64,000 nt of DNA from Akkermansiaceae bacterium. GTDB taxonomy: Bacteria; Verrucomicrobiota; Verrucomicrobiia; Verrucomicrobiales; Akkermansiaceae. The position numbers and the translations under genes were made by a program. The notes under the pieces are model-generated. The model saw nothing but the letters and a program-made list of their open reading frames with translations. It was not told the origin of the DNA and searched no databases. The stretch lies in NCBI GenBank assembly GCA_905182475.1, contig CAJJBR010000016.1:17777-81776 (forward strand), read 5' to 3'. This document shows positions 48,074-56,109 of this stretch, one piece after another; the first letter of the stretch is position 1, and each line of letters starts with the position of its first letter.

Positions 48074-48315
48074 GCAGGCAGAGGCTATTTTCCAAACTCC
48101 AAAGCGTCGATACTGATTTGTATCGACCAATTTTGCTCTGTGAAGGACATGGAGGAAGTGCCGACCCAACTCTCCCGAGACGGGGGTTTCATCGCGCGGC
48201 AAATCTGGGCAAGCGAGGATTGCTGGGAGAGTGATGTCGATCTCAACCAAGCCATGACGGGCGTATCGCTGAATGCCGCAGTGGTTCTTTGTCCCAACGG
48301 GACGATTCATCACAG

Positions 48316-48460
48316 CCCGGGATGCAATCCCGGGGGGAATTCGATCTAAGACTACCGTGCTGAAAGCACGGCTCATCGGGTGGGTGGCGTCGAATGACCA
48401 TGAAGCTTGCCTTTCAGGGCGCGGATGATCACTCGCACTGTCCTGGGATTTTATCCCAGG
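48316..48460. repeat. Cluster of three REP-like palindromes
   Basis: CCCGGGAT-gca-ATCCCGGG (48316-48334), CCGTGCT-gaa-AGCACGG (48355-48371) and CCTGGGAT-ttt-ATCCCAGG (48442-48460). All have 7-8 bp arms and 3-base loops, and all lie in the 450-base gap between the SNF2 start and the next gene. No other coding frame is convincing in this gap. Confidence 0.75.
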
Positions 48461-48527
48461 CTTTTATGAACTGTCCGGTTGGGACTGAATTCACATAGCT
48501 GACCTTGGGTCGAATTCTCGCAAAATT

Positions 48528-49202
48528 CTAACCGCGCTTCCGCTCCAGCATGACAAGCATCATGAAGGAAAGGATGAGATTCAGCTCCTCGCGTGCGCTA
48601 AGTTCTCCGACCTTGGTGATCTCGAACTTGCCTTCGAAGAAAGCGGCTTTCTTTTCTAGGCGCATTGCCGGTGTCCCGTTGCTGCGGGTGGCGAGGTAGC
48701 GGGGATGAAACAGGAAACCGGTGGCAAGACCTACGATTGGGATTCCCCCGAGGATGCTGTCCATGACTTTTGCTCCGGGATTTTCCTCGCGTATTGAGAA
48801 ATCCGGGGTCTCGTCACCTGGATTGAAAACCTCGTAGTGGGCGCGCCACATTGACTTCCAGCCTTTGCGCCCGACTGCTCCGATTGGCTGGCCACTGGCG
48901 TCCGTGCTTTCGTAGCGGGCCGACCAGTCGATAACTTTTCTTGTCTTGATGTCGGCCAGGTGTGTGGACTTGCTCTTGTCTGTGAAAATTTCCACGTGCT
49001 CGCGCAATTTGAACATCTTCTGCTTGGTGTAGAGCACCGTGTTTCCGGCTGCGTCAGTGACAGTTGCCTGGCTGGCAAGAGCCATAATTTTGAAGCTCAG
49101 GTGCAGCGGGTATTGAATGCCTGCAAGTTTCTGAGAAATATCATCCGTTTGTAGCACTGGAGGGGTTTGCTCGAAAGGAACGGTGTGAGGATTGACTGAC
49201 AT
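48528..49202 (-). CDS. LURP-one-related / scramblase-like protein
   Basis: The 224-residue protein (ATG 49202; an ATG 12 bases upstream is also in frame) has the 12-stranded Tubby-like barrel pattern of LURP-one-related proteins: YPLHLSFKIMALASQATVTD, LYTKQKMFKLREHVEIFTD, ADIKTRKVIDWSARYESTD, and a hydrophobic helix near IPIVGLATGFLFHPRYLATR. The bacterial members are of unknown function, perhaps lipid binding. It is divergent from the mutarotase gene. Confidence 0.75.
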   Translation of the reverse strand: MSVNPHTVPFEQTPPVLQTDDISQKLAGIQYPLHLSFKIMALASQATVTDAAGNTVLYTKQKMFKLREHVEIFTDKSKSTHLADIKTRKVIDWSARYESTDASGQPIGAVGRKGWKSMWRAHYEVFNPGDETPDFSIREENPGAKVMDSILGGIPIVGLATGFLFHPRYLATRSNGTPAMRLEKKAAFFEGKFEITKVGELSAREELNLILSFMMLVMLERKRG

Positions 49203-49347
49203 GTGGCTATCCAATCAGGAGCGTCCGCAAAACCAAGCTATCATTGGATGGATTTCTCCAAAAAGGCCAAAGGCAGTATTTCGAATCAATCTGATCGCGC
49301 TAATCCCGCATCTGTGTAGTCTCGCCCCGAACAATTTCCGTTCCGAC

Positions 49348-50181
49348 ATGCATCTTCCTCCTAACGTCCGTTTGTCCGGCTCCGACTATCCCGTTTTCGA
49401 AATCGATCACCCGACCTGCAAGGCGCGTGTGGCGCTGCACGGAGCGCATGTGATGTCTTGGAAGCCGCGGGATGAGGACGAGGTTTTGTATTTAAGTCCT
49501 GATTCAGTCTACAAAGAGGGCAAGGCGATTCGTGGCGGGATCCCGATCTGCTGGCCGTGGTTTAACGCGCATCCGACAAATCCTGATGCGCCTTCGCACG
49601 GGCTAGCCAGAACGAGATTCTGGGAAATGATTAGCGCAGAGGAGGATGAAAATGGCGTCACGATGCGGTTCGGGATGGAAGAGGGGATCTGGAAGGCCGA
49701 GGTGACGGTGAAAGCTGGACTGGAGCTGGAGGTGAGTCTTGAGACTCTGAATACGAACGAGATTCCCATCGTGGTTTCAGGGGCATTGCACTCATATTTT
49801 TCCGTGTCGGATATTGGAAATGTCCGTGTGGTGAATCTGGAAGATACGGACTATCTCGATACCGTTGAGGAGCCCACCCGGCGGAAGCAGAAGGGTGCGG
49901 TCAAGTTTGCAGGGGAAGTTGATTCGATCTACGACAGTTCAGGAAAAGTGCTGCTCGTGGATGACGATTCCGGGAGGACGATTTTGATCGAGAAAAGCGG
50001 TAGCCCCTCAACGGTGGTTTGGAATCCCTGGCTGGAAAAGGCGGCTGCAATGGGCGACTTGCCAGATGATGGCTATCTGGCTTTTTGTTGTGTCGAAGCA
50101 GCGATCGCGAACGACAGGGCGGTGATTGTCATGCCGGGCAGCTCGCATGTTCTTTCCACCCGCATCAGTGTGGAGGAGTGA
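49348..50181 (+). CDS. D-hexose-6-phosphate mutarotase (YeaD-like, aldose 1-epimerase family)
   Basis: The 277-residue product from ATG 49348 (MHLPPNVRLSGSDYPVFEID) interconverts anomers of hexose-6-phosphates in the cytoplasm. Conserved blocks: ALHGAHVMSWKP (about 28-39), GKAIRGGIPICWPWF (about 55-69), SHGLARTRFWE with the catalytic His (about 81-91), ALHSYFSVSD (about 146-155) and VWNPW (about 222-226), with a Glu in CCVEAAI near the end as catalytic base. The frame upstream to 49192 lacks homology and overlaps the divergent gene. Confidence 0.92.
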   Translation: MHLPPNVRLSGSDYPVFEIDHPTCKARVALHGAHVMSWKPRDEDEVLYLSPDSVYKEGKAIRGGIPICWPWFNAHPTNPDAPSHGLARTRFWEMISAEEDENGVTMRFGMEEGIWKAEVTVKAGLELEVSLETLNTNEIPIVVSGALHSYFSVSDIGNVRVVNLEDTDYLDTVEEPTRRKQKGAVKFAGEVDSIYDSSGKVLLVDDDSGRTILIEKSGSPSTVVWNPWLEKAAAMGDLPDDGYLAFCCVEAAIANDRAVIVMPGSSHVLSTRISVEE

Positions 50182-50185
50182 AGGA

Positions 50186-50281
50186 TCACTCGGATTCCCC
50201 GTCACTATGAATTGCTTCGAGCAACAGTTCGGCGGCGAGGGTGGATGCGGCGAGAGCTAAGGGTAGGGCGATTGCTTTCAT
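50186..50281 (-). CDS. Possible 31-residue hydrophobic small protein
   Basis: ATG 50281 to TGA 50186-50188, encoding MKAIALPLALAASTLAAELL followed by LEAIHSDGESE. The product looks like a signal sequence or small membrane helix with an acidic tail. It has an AGGGAA sequence just before the ATG. It could be a real small membrane protein or the remains of an exported protein. Confidence 0.35.
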   Translation of the reverse strand: MKAIALPLALAASTLAAELLLEAIHSDGESE

Positions 50282-50339
50282 TTCCCTAGATAGGCCTGAA
50301 ACACGTTAACGCAAGCGGCGACCGAAGATCGCGGCTACA

Positions 50340-51626
50340 TTAGATTTCCGCGAGCGCTTCTTCGAAGACCGTGAGTGTATCGTCGAGGTCGGCCTCGGTG
50401 TGGGCGAGGGAAAGGAAGCCTGTTTCGTAAGGGGAGGGGGCGATGTAGACGCCTTTGTCGAGGCAGGCCCAGAAGAACTTTTTGAAGAGTTCCATGTCCT
50501 GTTTCATGACGTCGTCGACGTTGACGATCTCGCGGTCGGTGAAGAACAGGCAGAACATGGAGCCGACGCGGTTGATGCTGTGGGGGATGCCCTTTTTCGC
50601 CATCAGGGAGCGGAGGCCGGTTTCGAAATGCAGGCCGAGCTGATCGAGGCGGGCGAAGCCGTCGGGGGTGCCGGCGGAGAGCTCGCCGAGCTGGGTGAGG
50701 CCGGCTGCCATGGCGAGCGGGTTGCCGGAAAGCGTGCCCGCCTGGTAGACGGGGCCGAGGGGGGCGAGCATGTCCATGACGTCTGCGCGGCCGCCGAAGG
50801 CTCCCACCGGGAGGCCACCGCCGATGACTTTCCCGAAGCAGGAAAGATCCGGGGTGATGTTTTCCAGCCCCTGCACGCCGGCCTTGCCGAGGCGGAAGCC
50901 GGTCATGACTTCGTCGAAGATCAGCAGGGCTCCGTATTTCTTGGTGATTGAGGAAAGCAGATCGAGGTATCCGGGTTTCGGGAATACCAGGCCGGCGTTG
51001 GCGGGATAGGACTCGACGATGATCGCGGCGATTTGCTCGCCCATTTCCTCGAACAGCTTGGTGAGCGCTTCCGGGTCGTTGTAGGACAGGACGATGGTTT
51101 TTTCCGCGAACGCTTTCGGGACGCCCGCCGAATCCGGCTCGCCGTGGGTGAGTGCGCCGGAACCCGCGGCGACGAGTAGGGAATCGCTGTGACCGTGGTA
51201 GCAGCCGTCGAACTTGACGATGTAATCGCGCTTTGTGAATCCACGCGCGAGGCGGATCGCGGACATCGTCGCCTCGGTGCCAGAGGAGGTCATGCGGACT
51301 TTTTCCACCGATGGCACCCACTCGGTGATGGTTTTCGCCATGTCTACCTCATGGGGATTCGGGATGCCGAAGGAAATTCCGTCCTTGGCGACTTGGTGGA
51401 TGGCGTTGGTGACGGCAACGGGGGCGTGGCCGAGGATGTTCGGCCCCCATGAGCCGATGTAATCGATGTAGGTTTTTCCGTCGATGTCGGTGATACGGCA
51501 GCCCTTGGCGCGGCGGACGAAGAAGGGTTCCCCATCGACGTTTTTGAAAGCGCGGACTGGGGAGTTCACACCACCGGGGATGTATTGCTTGGCGACGGAG
51601 AAGAGCTTGCTGGAGAGGGTGGACAT
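50340..51626 (-). CDS. hemL: Glutamate-1-semialdehyde 2,1-aminomutase
   Basis: The 428-residue PLP enzyme makes 5-aminolevulinate, the haem precursor, by the C5 pathway. From ATG 51626: MSTLSSKLFSVAKQYIPGGV with the family signature VNSPVRAF, then TYIDYIGSWGPNILGH, MTSSGTEATMSAIRLARGFT, YHGHSD, LIFDEVMTGFR and the Schiff-base Lys in CFGKVIGGGLPVGAFGG. Length is normal. Haem supply fits the cytochrome genes in the window. The start is preceded by a heptad leader, with 5 bases between. Confidence 0.96.
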   Translation of the reverse strand: MSTLSSKLFSVAKQYIPGGVNSPVRAFKNVDGEPFFVRRAKGCRITDIDGKTYIDYIGSWGPNILGHAPVAVTNAIHQVAKDGISFGIPNPHEVDMAKTITEWVPSVEKVRMTSSGTEATMSAIRLARGFTKRDYIVKFDGCYHGHSDSLLVAAGSGALTHGEPDSAGVPKAFAEKTIVLSYNDPEALTKLFEEMGEQIAAIIVESYPANAGLVFPKPGYLDLLSSITKKYGALLIFDEVMTGFRLGKAGVQGLENITPDLSCFGKVIGGGLPVGAFGGRADVMDMLAPLGPVYQAGTLSGNPLAMAAGLTQLGELSAGTPDGFARLDQLGLHFETGLRSLMAKKGIPHSINRVGSMFCLFFTDREIVNVDDVMKQDMELFKKFFWACLDKGVYIAPSPYETGFLSLAHTEADLDDTLTVFEEALAEI

Positions 51627-51631
51627 GCGGG

Positions 51632-51669
51632 AAACTCTAAATTTTAAACTCGAAACCTCAAGGAAGAGT
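51632..51669 (-). repeat. Heptad leader element, copy 4, upstream of hemL
   Basis: Minus strand: CTCTTCCTT, then GAGGTTT, CGAGTTT, AAAATTT, AGAGTTT, CCCGC, ATG. The four units have an exact 7-base period. The 200 bases beyond it (51670-51869) hold no convincing gene. Confidence 0.8.
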
Positions 51670-51869
51670 GAACTTATCAAATGAGGAAAGTAGGAACGTA
51701 GGAAAAAATGAGGAGAAATGTCTGGATGTGGGGAAAATACTATCCTCATTCCGTCCAATTTTCAGGGCGCTAGTTCTGTATCGGAAATTCGTAGTGAGGA
51801 AGGTAAGCAGGTTGGTTTGGGCTTTCATGTTCGCTGCGGGCGGTGTTTTCTGCGTGCGGAATTTTTTTT

Positions 51870-52658
51870 ATGACGACTGAAAAGCAATCGCCCAAGCCGG
51901 CGCAGGAACATCCCTTGGCCAATATCCTGATCAACGTCCTGATCCCCGTTCTGGCTTTGAGCTATCTGAGCAAGGATCCAGCGCTCCAGGAAATGCTCGG
52001 AAAATCGGTGAAGCCGTGGCACATCGGGCCGATTAAGGCGCTGATCGTGGCACTGGCGTTTCCGATTTGCTACGGAGTGTGGTTTTTCGTGAAGACGAAG
52101 AAGATGAATTTCTTCTCAGGATTGGGTCTGTTCTCGGTCTTGCTCACTGGCGGCTTGACGCTTTTCCTCTGGAACAAGGACGGGACGGTGAAGGAACACG
52201 CGGCAATACTCTTTGGGCTCAAAGAAGCTTCGATTCCTTTCGTGCTGGGTGTAGCGATTATCGCCTCGCATTGGTCGAAGACGCCGCTTCTCCGGACGTT
52301 TCTCTATTCCGATTCGCTTTTCGATATCAACAAGATCGAGAGCAAGGTGGCTGATCTTGGGAAGGAGACGGATTACCAGAAGGTGATTCTGGATGCGACT
52401 TTGTTGTTCGCCGCATCGTTTTTGCTTAGCACGCTGATGAACTTCGGGATGGCGATGTATTTCCTCGGCGATCTCGACCACACGGCGCCGGATGCGCGGG
52501 AACTTTACAACGCGCAGGTGGCGAAAGTCACAGGTTGGGGCTTCTTGGTGATCGGGGTGCCGATCATGCTGTTCCTGTTCCTTACTCTACGGAAACTTCT
52601 TAAAGGTTTGCACCGGGTGACGGGGCTGGAGGATGACCAGTTGATGATGCCGAGGTAA
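51870..52658 (+). CDS. VC0807-like multi-pass membrane protein
   Basis: The 262-residue protein from ATG 51870 has six or seven membrane segments. NILINVLIPVLALSYLS (about 18-34) and IGPIKALIVALAFPICYGVW (about 52-71) match the start of VC0807-type proteins, followed by a cytoplasmic stretch (DSLFDINKIESKVADLGKET) and more helices (FAASFLLSTLMNFGMAMYFL, FLVIGVPIMLFLFLTLRKLL). Function unknown. The heptad element copy 5 begins at its stop codon. Confidence 0.75.
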   Translation: MTTEKQSPKPAQEHPLANILINVLIPVLALSYLSKDPALQEMLGKSVKPWHIGPIKALIVALAFPICYGVWFFVKTKKMNFFSGLGLFSVLLTGGLTLFLWNKDGTVKEHAAILFGLKEASIPFVLGVAIIASHWSKTPLLRTFLYSDSLFDINKIESKVADLGKETDYQKVILDATLLFAASFLLSTLMNFGMAMYFLGDLDHTAPDARELYNAQVAKVTGWGFLVIGVPIMLFLFLTLRKLLKGLHRVTGLEDDQLMMPR

Positions 52659-52695
52659 AATTTCAAAACTCAAATTTCAACTTTCAAGGAAGAGG
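52658..52695 (-). repeat. Heptad element, copy 5, between convergent genes
   Basis: Minus strand: CCTCTTCCTT, then GAAAGTT, GAAATTT, GAGTTTT, GAAATTT. It overlaps the last base of the membrane protein stop. This is the only copy not in front of a start codon. Confidence 0.75.
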
Positions 52696-52724
52696 TCGGG
52701 CCACGCTATTGGTTTCCGGGCGCG

Positions 52725-52754
52725 AAAAAACCCGGGGCTTTTTGGCTCCGGGTT
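52725..52754 (-). terminator. Terminator downstream of the pterin dehydratase gene
   Basis: Arms AACCCGG (52729-52735) and CCGGGTT (52748-52754); on the minus strand the stem is followed by T6. It lies about 65 bases after the stop of the minus-strand gene. Confidence 0.7.
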
Positions 52755-52765
52755 GAGGTTGGGTG

Positions 52766-52807
52766 TCGGCGGGACGCCGATACCACGGCCTGCCGCGCGA
52801 CGCGGCA
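52766..52807. repeat. Two adjacent 3-nt-loop hairpins
   Basis: TCGGCG-gga-CGCCGA (52766-52780) and TGCCGCG-cga-CGCGGCA (52791-52807). The loop size matches the palindromes at 48316-48460. Confidence 0.65.
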
Positions 52808-52817
52808 GCTACTTGGA

Positions 52818-53102
52818 TCAATCGACAAGGTTATCGATGCGTTGTGCGAGCTGGATGTCCAGATCCGTGACGCCGCCGACATCATGTGTGGTCACCTTGA
52901 GGGTGACCTTCGTGTGCTTGATCGAGATGTCCGGGTGGTGCTGGGCTTCTTCAGCGATTTCGGCAACGGTGCTTACGAAGTCGATGCCGTCCATGAATTC
53001 CTCGAATTCGAAGACACGGAAGATGTATTTCTTTTCGGATTCCCACTCGGGGCATTTCTTGAGGGCGGTGGTGAGTTCGTCATCTTCTAACAGGTCGGAC
53101 AT
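52818..53102 (-). CDS. phhB: 4a-hydroxytetrahydrobiopterin dehydratase
   Basis: The 94-residue product from ATG 53102 (MSDLLEDDELTTALKKCPEW) is a pterin-4a-carbinolamine dehydratase: FRVFEFEEFMDGIDFVSTVAEIAEEA, then the signature EEAQHHPDISIKHTKVTLKV with the paired His, and THDVGGVTDLDIQLAQRID. It recycles pterin cofactors after aromatic hydroxylation or has a housekeeping role in molybdopterin/folate chemistry. No phenylalanine hydroxylase is next to it. Confidence 0.92.
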   Translation of the reverse strand: MSDLLEDDELTTALKKCPEWESEKKYIFRVFEFEEFMDGIDFVSTVAEIAEEAQHHPDISIKHTKVTLKVTTHDVGGVTDLDIQLAQRIDNLVD

Positions 53103-53271
53103 GGTGTGCAGGGGGTTGGTTTGAATCGTTCGCCGAAAGTTTGGACAAATGCTTTCCAGCTTGGCAAGCCCGTCTTTAAAATTTCTCGAAAAATTGTGCA
53201 GAAGTGCCCGAATTATGGAGGGCAATAGATGGAATAGTTGCAAACGTCCGCATTGGATGGGAATGTATGGA

Positions 53272-53712
53272 ATGAAAAAGACGATTCTCTATGCTTTTGC
53301 GGCGGGTGCCACGTTTTGGATGGCTTCCTGTGCTCCCTCGACACCGGAATACCGGATTTCCGAACGGCCTGCTGCTTTCGAAGCACTTAACGCAAAACAC
53401 AAGGAACTGGTAAGAAAGGGCGAGCTTGCGAAAGGAATGGGCAAGGATGCCGTCGCACTAGCGTGGGGCAGTCCCTCACGGCGGGTTGATGGGCTTCGCG
53501 ATGGAAAGAACATGGAGCGCTGGGAATACCAGGGCAGCCGTGCCGTGGTGAACCACAATTTCTTCGGAGGCTACCGGTCTGGCTACTGCGGTGGCTACCG
53601 CTACTCTGGTCTTGGCGGGGGATTCGGCCCGCAGGTCACTTACATCCCATACCGGAAGAGCACCGTCTGGTTTGTAAGCGGACGTGTGAATGAGTGGGAG
53701 AGCGTCAGGTAA
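53272..53712 (+). CDS. Small lipoprotein, Gly/Tyr-rich C-terminus
   Basis: The 146-residue product from ATG 53272 has a lipoprotein signal (MKKTILYAFAAGATFWMASC). The middle contains a motif like the SmpA/OmlA fold (GELAKGMGKDAVALAWGSP, then RWEYQG), which in other lipoproteins mediates outer-membrane interactions. The segment HNFFGGYRSGYCGGYRYSGL is Gly/Tyr-rich. It is probably an outer-membrane lipoprotein of unknown role. It is 68 bases upstream of the L,D-transpeptidase. Confidence 0.72.
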   Translation: MKKTILYAFAAGATFWMASCAPSTPEYRISERPAAFEALNAKHKELVRKGELAKGMGKDAVALAWGSPSRRVDGLRDGKNMERWEYQGSRAVVNHNFFGGYRSGYCGGYRYSGLGGGFGPQVTYIPYRKSTVWFVSGRVNEWESVR

Positions 53713-53779
53713 CCGCCTTTTGAGTCGAGGACTTGCTTTTTGCCAAGCATCGCACATCGTGGGTTTGACTTTGGAAATT

Positions 53780-54457
53780 ATGAAAAACAAAATTGTTTTT
53801 ATGGCAGCGCTCGGCCTCGCCGCGGCGATGGGGTTCTCCTCGTGTTCGATGAATGCGGCGGGAGGCGGACTCAGTTCCTACCAGGCGTATGACCGCCCGG
53901 CAAAGCTCCCGAAAAATCCTTCGGCGGTGAAAGTGAAAGTCTCGCTCAGTAAGCAGCGCGTTTACGTGATGGAGGGAAATGACATCCTGTTGTCGATGCC
54001 AGTTTCCGTAGGTGCACCGAGCACCCCGACCCCGACCGGGAGCTTCCGTATCTTCAACAAAGAGCACAAACACCGTGCCTTCACTCATGGTTACGCGAAG
54101 AGCGGGAACCAAGTGAAGCAGACCTATCTTAGGAACAAGCCGTCCGGCTGGGACTTTAAAGGTACGCCGATGCCCTACTGGTGCGAGTTTAAGTCCGCCT
54201 ACGGCTTCCACACCGGTTGGGTAAAACACAGCCCCTGCACCCACGGCTGCATCCGCATGCACGAAAACCTCGCGCCAAAATTCTATCGCCTCGTATCCAA
54301 CGGGACTCCGGTGAGCATTTCCTACTCGCAGTCCGAGGATGCGGCGCATGCCAACATAACCCTGCCACCTGATGCCGGCCCGCTGCCGGATTATCCAGTT
54401 ATGACTTATTTCGGTGACGGTTACTTCAACCGCCATAAAGCTCCGAAATTCGATTGA
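53780..54457 (+). CDS. YkuD-type L,D-transpeptidase lipoprotein
   Basis: The 225-residue product from ATG 53780 has a lipoprotein signal (AAAMGFSSCS, Cys 22). The catalytic domain (about 50-205) starts VKVKVSLSKQRVYVMEG; TPTPTGSFRI and the active-site SPCTHGCIRMHENLA, with Cys about 157 and His about 155, are clear. It links peptidoglycan stems 3-3 or attaches proteins to the wall, in the periplasm. The C-terminal 20 residues (YFGDGYFNRHKAP) are not part of the core domain. A strong terminator follows. Confidence 0.92.
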   Translation: MKNKIVFMAALGLAAAMGFSSCSMNAAGGGLSSYQAYDRPAKLPKNPSAVKVKVSLSKQRVYVMEGNDILLSMPVSVGAPSTPTPTGSFRIFNKEHKHRAFTHGYAKSGNQVKQTYLRNKPSGWDFKGTPMPYWCEFKSAYGFHTGWVKHSPCTHGCIRMHENLAPKFYRLVSNGTPVSISYSQSEDAAHANITLPPDAGPLPDYPVMTYFGDGYFNRHKAPKFD

Positions 54458-54485
54458 GTTCCCTCGGTTAAACCGATTTCTACCA

Positions 54486-54518
54486 ACACGCCATCCTCAC
54501 CGGGTGGCGTGTTTTTTT
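54486..54518 (+). terminator. Rho-independent terminator after the L,D-transpeptidase
   Basis: Arms ACACGCCA (54486-54493) and TGGCGTGT (54505-54512), then T7. Confidence 0.9.
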
Positions 54519-54583
54519 ATACAGATTTCTGGAAAAATTGGAATCCTCTTGCATCGAGAAGGGATCGGTTGCCTTGTCTTCCA

Positions 54584-55459
54584 ATGAGAAATTTCACAAC
54601 GATCCTAACCCATCCCGGCAGTTCACATAAGGATGAGTTCCTCGCGTGCTGCCTTCTTGTCGCCGTTCATGATGCGCCTATTGTCCGTCGCGAGCCGGTG
54701 CAAGCGGATCTCGACAATCCGGATTTCGCCGTAGTCGATGTCGGTGGCGAACACCAACCGGATCGCGGCAATTTCGACCATCACCAATTTCCCAAAGATC
54801 ACCCGCCGACATGCTCGCTGAGCCTCGTGCTCATGGATATGGGTCTCTACGAAGATGCGCGGCAGTATTGCGATTGGCTGGAGGTTGCCGAATGGTTCGA
54901 TACCCGTGGTCCTCAGGAAACCGCCGCGTGGCTGGGTGTGGAAAGGGAGCTTCTTGCGAAACTGAATTCCACCGTCGATCTCACCCTCCTTCGGCGTTTC
55001 GCAGGGATGTCTGAGATTTCACCCGGCGAGCCGATGTGGGAAGTCATGAAATGGGTTGGCGGGGATCTCATCGGCTATCTGAAATCTCTCCGTGAAAAGC
55101 TCAACGAGATCGAGAAAACCAGCGAGATCTGGGAGATCGACCATCCCGAGAAGAATTTCCGAATACTGTTTCTGCCGCGTTGCGAAAATGTTGCGGACGA
55201 TGCCTCCTCCGGCTTGGCAAGGTATGCCGCCGGCCTCCCCGAGGACAAGCGCGTCACCGGCATGGTCTATCCAGACCGGCGCGGCTCGGGATTCGCACTC
55301 TCTCGCTTCAACGATCACCTTGGCTTCGATTTCACCCGTGTAGGTGACGAGCCGGATGTCCACTTTGCACACGCAAGGGGCTTCGTCGCCAAATCCTCCG
55401 CCACCGACCCGGCGAGGATCCGCGAACTGCTTGCGAAGAGCTGGAAGCCGATTGATTGA
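54584..55459 (+). CDS. MYG1 family (UPF0160) metal-dependent protein
   Basis: The 291-residue protein from ATG 54584 starts MRNFTTILTHPGSSHKDEFL; the THPG-x-x-HKDE motif and GNFDHHQFPKDH (about 62-73) give the metal-binding residues of the DHH-like fold. Eukaryotic MYG1 is a 3'-5' RNA exonuclease; bacterial members are uncharacterised, so nuclease or phosphoesterase activity is inferred. Later blocks GMVYPDRRGSGFALSRFND and VHFAHARGFVAKS match the family C-terminus. Confidence 0.85.
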   Translation: MRNFTTILTHPGSSHKDEFLACCLLVAVHDAPIVRREPVQADLDNPDFAVVDVGGEHQPDRGNFDHHQFPKDHPPTCSLSLVLMDMGLYEDARQYCDWLEVAEWFDTRGPQETAAWLGVERELLAKLNSTVDLTLLRRFAGMSEISPGEPMWEVMKWVGGDLIGYLKSLREKLNEIEKTSEIWEIDHPEKNFRILFLPRCENVADDASSGLARYAAGLPEDKRVTGMVYPDRRGSGFALSRFNDHLGFDFTRVGDEPDVHFAHARGFVAKSSATDPARIRELLAKSWKPID

Positions 55460-55510
55460 ATGGAAGCGAAATATTGAAAGGGATGCCGAAGTGGCACACA
55501 TTGTGTGCAG

Positions 55511-55793
55511 GTGAAGTTTGGCTGGGATCCTGAAAAATGAGTGGCTTAAGCTGCACGGGGGAATTTCGTTTGAAGAAATTGCTGTCCTCCTGTCCGAGGG
55601 AGCACTCTGGAAACGGGTGAAACATCCGAATTCGGTCACATACCCAAACCAGGAAATTTTTCTGATTCCAATAAACGAGTATATCTACTTTGTCCCTTTC
55701 GTCATCGACGGCGACACCATATTTCTGAAAACCGCCTTTCCACACAGGAACGCCACCAAAGATTACCTAAAAGAAAAAGGAGAGCGACCATGA
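55511..55793 (+). pseudogene. BrnT-like toxin with a frameshift in its fourth to tenth codons
   Basis: A GTG at 55511 encodes VKFGWDPEK then TGA at 55538. In the shifted frame the protein continues NEWLKLHGGISFEEIAVLLS, EGALWKRVKHPNSV, YFVPFVIDGDTIFLKTAFPH, the normal body of this toxin family. The expected joint FGWDPEKNEWLK needs two more A in the tract GAAAAATGAG, so an A-run deletion broke the frame. A TTG at 55518 could start a product lacking the first ten residues. The family (BrnT/DUF4258-like) cleaves RNA. Antitoxin follows with a 4-base overlap. Confidence 0.75.
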
Positions 55794-56053
55794 GCAAAGA
55801 AGAGAAAGCAATTTCCAAAGCTTACGACGAAGGTGAGATGGCTGTTGAGACCCCGACGAAGGAATTCCTGTCAGTTTTGGCCGAAGCGGGTGGGAACACA
55901 TTCAAAAAAGACAAGCGGATTAACATTCGTTTGAGTGGCCATGATCTGAGCGGTATTCAGAGGAAGGCGGCCCGGAAGGGGATTCCCTACCAGACTTTGA
56001 TCTCAGGGCTGATCCATCAATACGTCGAAGGAGATCTCATGGAAAAGCAGTGA
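55790..56053 (+). CDS. BrnA/CopG-like antitoxin
   Basis: The 87-residue protein has an acidic N-terminus (MSKEEKAISKAYDEGEMAVE) and a ribbon-helix-helix at the C-terminus (DKRINIRLSGHDLSGIQRKA then ARKGIPYQTLISGLIHQYVEG), the order found in antitoxins placed after their toxin gene. It overlaps the toxin frame by 4 bases. With the toxin frameshifted, the antitoxin may persist as a solitary regulator. Confidence 0.85.
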   Translation: MSKEEKAISKAYDEGEMAVETPTKEFLSVLAEAGGNTFKKDKRINIRLSGHDLSGIQRKAARKGIPYQTLISGLIHQYVEGDLMEKQ

Positions 56054-56109
56054 CCGCTGGAATTTTCGTATTCGCGTGACAGTCGGGGCGGGTGTGACAA
56101 CTTTCGGAA

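Noticed and set aside
51668..51880. 70-codon plus-strand frame before the VC0807-like gene
   Set aside because: It overlaps the hemL heptad leader at its start, is composed of purine-rich low-complexity sequence and shows no motif.
53705..54436. 243-codon minus-strand frame opposite the L,D-transpeptidase
   Set aside because: The plus strand has the HGCIRM active site and a lipobox; the minus frame is its shadow.
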